Positions 5,670 to 9,398 of a stretch of 9,398 nt of DNA are shown in pieces (within the stretch, counting starts at the first letter, position 1; every line of letters begins with the position of its first letter). Both the position numbers and the translations under genes were made by a program. Source of the DNA: Candidatus Bathyarchaeota archaeon (lineage in GTDB: Archaea; Thermoproteota; Bathyarchaeia; TCS64); the NCBI GenBank assembly GCA_030601645.1, contig JAUWBQ010000055.1, positions 1-9,398 on the forward strand, in the 5' to 3' direction. The notes under the pieces were generated by a model. The model searched no databases. It had not been told where the DNA came from and saw only the letters and a list, made by a program, of their open reading frames with translations.

Positions 5670-5868
5670 GAAAGGGACGAAGACGGGCGTTTGAAAGGGG
5701 TCCCCCGTCAAGTCGTGCCCAGCCCCTCACGCGTAGGCTCCTCTCCGCTCCTCAGGGCCTACCCCCGTTTTTTCGAAGCGCACGACGCGCAACTCCCTCT
5801 CACATTCTCAGTTTTTCGGAGCAGATCACACGAGCCCTGTATGTAGCCATCTGATACCCATAAACCCA
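5670..5868. other. Intergenic stretch without a supported gene
   Basis: A gap of 199 bases between the small helical protein and the dehydrogenase promoter. Short T runs at 5768-5773 and 5811-5815 on the plus strand could end transcription of the small gene. A GGGGTCCCC palindrome lies near 5697. No RNA gene was recognised. Confidence 0.45.
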
Positions 5869-5876
5869 TTTAAAAA
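5869..5876 (+). promoter_or_regulatory. TATA box of the dehydrogenase gene
   Basis: TTTAAAAA on the plus strand, about 33-40 bases before the GTG at 5909. The start of transcription is expected near 5898, giving a leader of about 10 bases. Confidence 0.6.
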
Positions 5877-5908
5877 CCGATGTAGAAACCAGTTCTGGTA
5901 GTTAAGAC

Positions 5909-6985
5909 GTGCCCAGACGATACAAGATAGCCGTGATGCCAGGGGACGGCATAGGCCCGGAGGTCACCGACGAGGCCATCAAAGTCCTGGAAGCCACCGG
6001 ACTGGGCTTCGAGTTCATCCACTGCAACGTAGGGGGAAAGGCCTACATCCAGACGGGCAACCCCCTCCCGGACGAGGCGAAGGAGGCCTGCGACGAGGCA
6101 GACGCCGTCCTCTTCGGGGCCGTGGGCCACGACTACGCCCCGTACGGCGTCCCCCGCAAGGTGCTCATCTACCTCAGGATCGAGAAGAACGCCTACGCCA
6201 ACGTCCGCCCCCTCAGGCTGTACCCCGGCATCTACACCCCCGACGACCAGCGCTCCCAGAGAGACATCGACGTGGTGATAATCAGGGACAACGCCGAGGG
6301 CTTCGCCCTGGAGCACGAGGGCTACCTCTGGGACTACCAGGGCGTGGACAAGAGGATCATCACCCAGTTCGGAGCCCAGCGAATCGCCCTGTGCGCCTAC
6401 ACCTACACCCTCACGGAGGGCAGGAGCAAGATCACCTGCATCGACCAGAGCAACTGGCTATACAGCGACCAGATGTTCAGGAAGGCGTTCAACGTGATGG
6501 CCGACAGGCACCCCCGCATAGAGAGGGAATGCGTCAGCGTGGACGTGGCCGCCATGATGCTGGCCATGGACCCCAACTGCTTCGACGTCATCGTCACCCC
6601 CGACCTCTACGGGGACATCCTCTCCGGCTTCGTCATCGGCCAGATCGGCGGGGTTGGCCTGGCGCCCTCGGCCTGCATCGGCGACAAATTCGCCTTCTTC
6701 GAGCCCATCCACGGAACCGCCTGGGACCTGGCTGGAAAGGGCGTCGCCAACCCGATAGCCTCCATCCTCTCGGCCAAGCTCATGCTCGAGTGGCTGGGAA
6801 GCAGAGAGGAAGCCGCCTCGATAGACAACGCGGTGGCTTCGGTCATCGCCGAAGGAGAAGTAAAGACTTTCGACCTGGGGGGGAGCGCGAGCACGTCCCA
6901 GATGGGCGATGCGATAGCGACGATAGTCAGCGTCGATCCGATCTTGGACACACCCGATCAAAAGACAACTCTTCTGGATCGATAG
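5909..6985 (+). CDS. Isocitrate/isopropylmalate dehydrogenase-family protein with altered active site
   Basis: A 358-residue, full-length member of the beta-decarboxylating dehydrogenase family. Family marks: GDGIGPEV (12-19); LR..(x)..YANVRP with Arg90 and Arg100; VIIRDN with Arg126; VDVAAMMLAMDP (Asp212); TPDLYGDILSG (230-240); the NAD-binding HGTAWDLAGKGVANP (268-282); and GGSASTSQMGDAI near the end. Canonical enzymes oxidise and decarboxylate a 2-hydroxyacid using a Tyr seven residues after the RxN Arg, a Lys in 'DKxN', and Asp residues in 'VD' and 'GDILSD'. Here the Tyr position is Ala133, the Lys position is Gln180 (IDQSN), and the last Asp is Gly240. Cofactor and fold residues remain intact, so it may bind NAD but use a different chemistry or substrate, or be a non-catalytic relative. 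The start is the GTG at 5909; Met10 is a less likely alternative. It stands alone, with its own promoter and no leu or TCA genes adjacent. Confidence 0.87.
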   Translation: MPRRYKIAVMPGDGIGPEVTDEAIKVLEATGLGFEFIHCNVGGKAYIQTGNPLPDEAKEACDEADAVLFGAVGHDYAPYGVPRKVLIYLRIEKNAYANVRPLRLYPGIYTPDDQRSQRDIDVVIIRDNAEGFALEHEGYLWDYQGVDKRIITQFGAQRIALCAYTYTLTEGRSKITCIDQSNWLYSDQMFRKAFNVMADRHPRIERECVSVDVAAMMLAMDPNCFDVIVTPDLYGDILSGFVIGQIGGVGLAPSACIGDKFAFFEPIHGTAWDLAGKGVANPIASILSAKLMLEWLGSREEAASIDNAVASVIAEGEVKTFDLGGSASTSQMGDAIATIVSVDPILDTPDQKTTLLDR

Positions 6986-7019
6986 GCCTCCCCGACCAAC
7001 CCGGATGGATTACGTTATA

Positions 7020-7077
7020 TCGAGTACGCCCTTACAGAGCTCCTCTGCGTTTATGGAGGCTCTTGGTGTATACTCGA
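7020..7077 (+). other. Long interrupted hairpin between dehydrogenase and VOC genes
   Basis: TCGAGTA (7020-7026) pairs with TACTCGA (7071-7077), CGCC (7027-7030) with GGTG (7065-7068), AGAGC (7036-7040) with GCTCT (7059-7063), and TCC with GGA around an 11-base loop (7044-7054). This gives about 19 pairs in four segments with small internal loops. It starts 34 bases after the dehydrogenase stop and ends just before the CATAAAAAGG box of the next gene. It may protect or end the dehydrogenase mRNA. A TTATAT string at 7015-7020 hints that it could also be transcribed separately. No poly-T run follows immediately, so it is not a standard terminator. Confidence 0.45.
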
Positions 7078-7080
7078 CTA

Positions 7081-7090
7081 CATAAAAAGG
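7081..7090 (+). promoter_or_regulatory. TATA-like box of the VOC gene
   Basis: CATAAAAAGG on the plus strand, about 65-75 bases before the GTG at 7154. The start would be near 7110, leaving a leader of about 45 bases. Confidence 0.4.
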
Positions 7091-7153
7091 GGAGCGACAC
7101 ACGAAGAAACCAACGTTAACTTCTATTAGATCGATCCCCTCAGAGTAGATCGG

Positions 7154-7549
7154 GTGAGCTGTTTGGAGTTTCCAGCTGTAGACGGACTGATCACGTTCCT
7201 CTACTACGAGGATTTAGAGAAGGTGGAAGAGTTCTACAGAGACATCATGGGATTCGAGTTGGTCATTGACCAGGGATGGGCCAAGATCTACAAAGTAGCT
7301 GGGAGAGCTCACGTTGGCCTCGTTGACGGTAACGCTGGTTACCACAAAGCCAGCCCGACGAAGCCCGTCATGATAACCGTCGTGGTCCACGACGTAGACC
7401 AGTGGTACGAACACATACGGAAACTAGGCGTCAGGACCCTCACCGAGCCCAGGGACAACGAGGAGCTAGGCCTCCGCATGTTCCTGCTGGAAGACCCCGA
7501 GGGCTACGTCATCGAGATCCAGAAATTCTGCTACCCTCCGCCATCGTGA
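7154..7549 (+). CDS. Glyoxalase/VOC-superfamily protein
   Basis: A 131-residue protein with the two beta-alpha-beta-beta-beta modules of the vicinal-oxygen-chelate fold. Module 1: GLITFLYYEDLEKVEEFYRD (11-30), IMGFEL, and RAHVGLVDG (51-59). Module 2: MITVVVHDVDQWYEHIRKLG (73-92) and LLEDPEGYVIEIQKF (111-125). 'F.Y.D....EFY...GFE' and 'DPEGY.IEI' are hallmarks of the family, which includes lyases, isomerases and dioxygenases. Glu121 occupies the usual final metal-ligand position, but clear counterparts of the other three ligands are not obvious, so the activity cannot be predicted. Start: GTG at 7154 is used here. The GTG lies inside GGGTGA, a good ribosome site for a TTG at 7163 five bases later, so the protein may be three residues shorter. 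It is downstream of the dehydrogenase in the same direction but separated by a hairpin and its own promoter-like box. Confidence 0.87.
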   Translation: MSCLEFPAVDGLITFLYYEDLEKVEEFYRDIMGFELVIDQGWAKIYKVAGRAHVGLVDGNAGYHKASPTKPVMITVVVHDVDQWYEHIRKLGVRTLTEPRDNEELGLRMFLLEDPEGYVIEIQKFCYPPPS

Positions 7550-7624
7550 ACTCCGGATCACCTTTTCGCGCGCTGGGGTGTTTAGAAATTAAAGGCGCCA
7601 CTCCAATTATAGATTGAAAAAACA

Positions 7625-7928
7625 GTGAAGATAAAACAGGTGCTCAACTCCGTCAACACCCCTCACACACACCGCTTCCTCAAAGGCTTCTACAACAAGA
7701 AAGGCCCAAGGAGAAAACCATACAACATCGTGTCAATGCTCAAAGCCCAGCTCCTCAAACACCTCCTCCGAATCCCCAGCGACCGAAGACTAAGCCCTAC
7801 GCCTATGCCACGACACACGAGCAGCAAGAGCAGGCGGATTCAATAAGCACACCCCCAGCCTCGGTCTCTTCACCCACTTCAGAAAACGCCTCGGAGAGGA
7901 ACACCGCCTTGTTCTGCCTCAGGTTTAA
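7625..7928 (+). pseudogene. Transposase N-terminal fragment, frameshifted
   Basis: The first frame from GTG at 7625 reads HRFLKGFYNKKGPRRKPYNI, VSMLKAQLLKHLLRIPSDRR and L. At about 7791-7794 the reading shifts by one base and continues ALRLCHDTRAARAGGFNKHT, PSLGLFTHFRKRLGEEHRLV and LPQV to a TAA at 7926-7928. The pattern 'LK..LL...L...SDR.L' followed by 'G....PS...(x)..FRKRLG' is the N-terminal DNA-binding half of IS5/IS1182-like transposases (DUF772-type). The DDE catalytic domain is absent, and no terminal inverted repeats or target duplication were found. It is an old insertion relic of about 100 codons compared with 300 or more in an active copy. Confidence 0.68.
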
Positions 7929-7965
7929 CGGGGTCTCTCCGAAGGCGTTCGCGCATGAGAAGCAA

Positions 7966-7972
7966 CATTTTT
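7966..7972 (+). terminator. Weak T-run
   Basis: A T run after the transposase relic on the plus strand. Archaeal transcription often ends at T-rich stretches; there is no hairpin, and the evidence is slight. Confidence 0.2.
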
Positions 7973-7999
7973 TCGTCTAGAAATCCAAGTTCATCCACA

Positions 8000-8950
8000 T
8001 CAGCCTTTTTTCAACAGGGATCTAGCTGTATGTCTGACCGCATCGGAGCTCCCCCATCGGGGCCTCCACTCGAGGTCTTTGAGCCCTGACATATCGAGCT
8101 GCATGAGCTTCACGTCACCCTTCCAGCCTCTCCCCCCGTCGACACCGCCGGTCAGCCTGATCTCGACATCTCCCAACCCCATCTCTCCTATCACGATATT
8201 CGCTATCGTGATCACATCCACCCTGTCCTCCGAGCCTATGTTCAAGATAGCTACCCTCTCGGAAGACCTTTCAGCCCCGAGGACCATGCCTTCCACGCAA
8301 TCATCGATGTACAGGTAAGACTTTGACTGGGAGCCATCTCCCAATACCTCAAGTTCATTTGGGTTCCCCCTCAACTTCTCTATGAAATCATACACCACCC
8401 CATGATTGCAGCGGGGACCTACGACGTTCGCCATCCTGTAGATCACGCATCTGAAGCCGTACATGGCGGCATAGGAGCATATCATGGCCTCTGCGGCCAG
8501 TTTCGATGCGCCGTAATGGGATATCGGCTTCATCGGCGCGTAGGTCTCGGGGGTGGGGATCACGCTGGCCTCGCCGTACACCGTTGATGTCGATGTGAAA
8601 ACGAATGTTTCGACGTTCCCATGTTGTCTGACGGCTTCGAGGAGGTTGTACGTCCCCTCTATGTTCTGCCTGAAGTGATCCTCGGGTTTGGCCTTCCAGC
8701 TGCGGACTTCGGGGTTGGCCGCCAGGTGATACACGGTCTCACAGCCTTCAAGCGTCTCAATGAATGAATCAGGACTGAGGAGATCTCCTTTCACGAAGTT
8801 CAACCTGTCAGAATCTTTCCATCTCCCGATGTTGCCGATGTCTCCGGCGCTGAGATCGTCGAGCACGCAGACATCCTCGCCTCTCTCCATGAAGGAGTCG
8901 ACGAGGTGGCTCCCGATGAAGCCTGCGCCGCCGGTTATCAGATGGGTCAT
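8000..8950 (-). CDS. NAD-dependent nucleotide-sugar epimerase/dehydratase (extended SDR, GalE-like)
   Basis: A 316-residue cytoplasmic enzyme of the extended short-chain dehydrogenase family. Near the N-terminus lies the Rossmann motif GGAGFIGS (7-14), followed by the adenosine-binding Asp pair VLDDLSAG (29-36). GDLL (55-58) and YHLAANPEVRSW (74-85) follow. The catalytic residues are in TSTSTVYG (119-126) and Tyr146-x3-Lys150 (HYGASK). RMANVVGPR (172-180) and GDGSQSKSYLYIDDCVEG (204-221) are substrate-loop motifs typical of UDP-glucose 4-epimerase-like enzymes. The likely reaction is epimerisation or dehydration of an NDP-sugar for glycan synthesis. The exact substrate cannot be read. The ATG at 8948-8950 has a CATATAGTAAAA-type box about 25 bases upstream, so the mRNA is probably leaderless. 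Length is normal for the family. Confidence 0.92.
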   Translation of the reverse strand: MTHLITGGAGFIGSHLVDSFMERGEDVCVLDDLSAGDIGNIGRWKDSDRLNFVKGDLLSPDSFIETLEGCETVYHLAANPEVRSWKAKPEDHFRQNIEGTYNLLEAVRQHGNVETFVFTSTSTVYGEASVIPTPETYAPMKPISHYGASKLAAEAMICSYAAMYGFRCVIYRMANVVGPRCNHGVVYDFIEKLRGNPNELEVLGDGSQSKSYLYIDDCVEGMVLGAERSSERVAILNIGSEDRVDVITIANIVIGEMGLGDVEIRLTGGVDGGRGWKGDVKLMQLDMSGLKDLEWRPRWGSSDAVRHTARSLLKKG

Positions 8951-8968
8951 GGTCTATCTTCGGTCGGT

Positions 8969-8979
8969 TTTACTATATG
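8969..8979 (-). promoter_or_regulatory. TATA-like box of the epimerase gene
   Basis: The minus strand reads ATATAGTAAAA about 20-30 bases before the ATG at 8950, a spacing that fits a leaderless archaeal mRNA. Confidence 0.45.
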
Positions 8980-9028
8980 ATGGTAGCGCACCGGGGCTTC
9001 CATTCAGGCATGTGGATCAGATCATTTT

Positions 9029-9398
9029 TCAGCTCTGTTGCTCTGTTCGCGCCCATTCGTGGTACTTGAGGAAGCCCAGGACGCTGATCAGGGGGGACCT
9101 TTCCGTCATCTCCGGGGAGTACTCCACGCGGGATGCCATGGGGTCCTCTATTCTGATCTGCGCGTAGATCTCCCTTGGGTCCATGCCTTCCTTGAGGCCT
9201 TCCTCCACGATCCGGCTCCAGAGGTCGATCTGCCCTCTGTGGGCTTCGAGCCTCTCCACGGCGTTCCCAGAACAGCCGAAATGCCCGTAGCAGGCTATTT
9301 CCGGTTCGAGGGCGATGAGGGCATCGAGGCTTTCTATCGCCTGGAGGGGGTTGAACGGGGGCGGGGTGGTGGGCATGATTATACCGGCCTCGGGGGAG
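9029..9398 (-). CDS. Metallo-beta-lactamase-fold hydrolase, C-terminal part
   Basis: The frame is open to the right edge (upstream codons read SPEAGII before MPTTPPPFNPLQAIESLDAL), so the Met at 9376 is internal rather than the start. The visible 122 residues contain the late MBL-fold region: a substrate-side loop PTTPPPFNP, then the helix QAIESLDALIALEPEIACY. The last metal-ligand His lies in YGHFGCSGNA. A helical C-terminal segment follows (RLEAHRGQIDLWSRIVEEGL, KEGMDPREIYAQI). The HxHxDH metal motif should lie outside the window. Such enzymes hydrolyse thioesters, lactones or phosphodiesters; the substrate is not evident. It is in the same direction as the epimerase, whose start lies 78 bases downstream, but the epimerase has its own promoter-like box. 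Confidence 0.8.
   Translation of the reverse strand, partial: SPEAGIIMPTTPPPFNPLQAIESLDALIALEPEIACYGHFGCSGNAVERLEAHRGQIDLWSRIVEEGLKEGMDPREIYAQIRIEDPMASRVEYSPEMTERSPLISVLGFLKYHEWARTEQQS

Noticed and set aside
5425..5730. A 101-codon minus-strand frame
   Set aside because: It lies opposite the small helical protein, and its Trp/Cys-rich translation looks like a shadow.
6391..7119. A 242-codon plus-strand frame and several minus-strand frames across the dehydrogenase
   Set aside because: Out-of-frame readings of a clear dehydrogenase gene, rich in Arg and His as expected for frame shadows.
1..9398. tRNA or rRNA genes
   Set aside because: I found no T-loop (GGTTCRA) context with a matching acceptor stem, and no rRNA segment, on either strand by eye.

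Overview
The window looks archaeal. Many genes are preceded by AT-rich TATA-like boxes (forms of TTTAAAA, TTTATA or CATAAAAGG) about 25-50 bases upstream. Some starts have Shine-Dalgarno-like GGAGG or GGGTGA motifs, and GTG and TTG starts occur. The large secreted protein carries tandem PKD domains and ends in a PGF-type C-terminal sorting signal. GC-rich codon use, the IPGFP tail and the small two-helix membrane protein suggest a TACK-type lineage such as Bathyarchaeia. That assignment is an inference from family resemblance only.

Layout. Positions 1-735 are a decayed toxin locus: the C-terminus of a PIN (VapC-type) ribonuclease on the plus strand, then on the minus strand a HicA-like remnant and a PIN gene broken by frameshift and stop. 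About 335 bases with no supported gene follow. Positions 1009-1718 hold two small minus-strand genes: a two-helix membrane protein with an acidic tail, and a four-cysteine protein. Positions 1837-2127 are ambiguous. A 49-residue zinc-ribbon gene lies at 2204-2353 on the plus strand. It is followed by a promoter-preceded, strongly folding 82-base element (2418-2499) that I propose as a small RNA gene. That element abuts the 3' end of the 657-residue PKD surface protein (2503-4476, minus). Positions 4665-5170 hold a CxxC/HxxC protein interrupted at a run of six C, whose tail is built from six 18-base tandem repeats. A probable 56-residue protein lies at 5499-5669.

Positions 5909-6985 encode an isocitrate/isopropylmalate dehydrogenase-family protein in which the residues aligned to the catalytic Tyr, catalytic Lys and one metal-binding Asp are replaced. 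A long hairpin (7020-7077) separates it from a glyoxalase/VOC-fold gene (7154-7549). Positions 7625-7928 are a frameshifted N-terminal transposase fragment. Positions 8000-8950 (minus) encode an extended-SDR nucleotide-sugar epimerase/dehydratase, and 9029-9398 (minus) is the C-terminus of a metallo-beta-lactamase-fold hydrolase running off the window.

The genes do not form one obvious operon. Most have their own promoter-like box. The PKD protein and the sugar epimerase would both fit cell-surface biogenesis, but they are not adjacent. The strongest leads are the catalytically altered dehydrogenase, the orphan structured RNA candidate, and single-base shifts in short homopolymers that split otherwise good reading frames.
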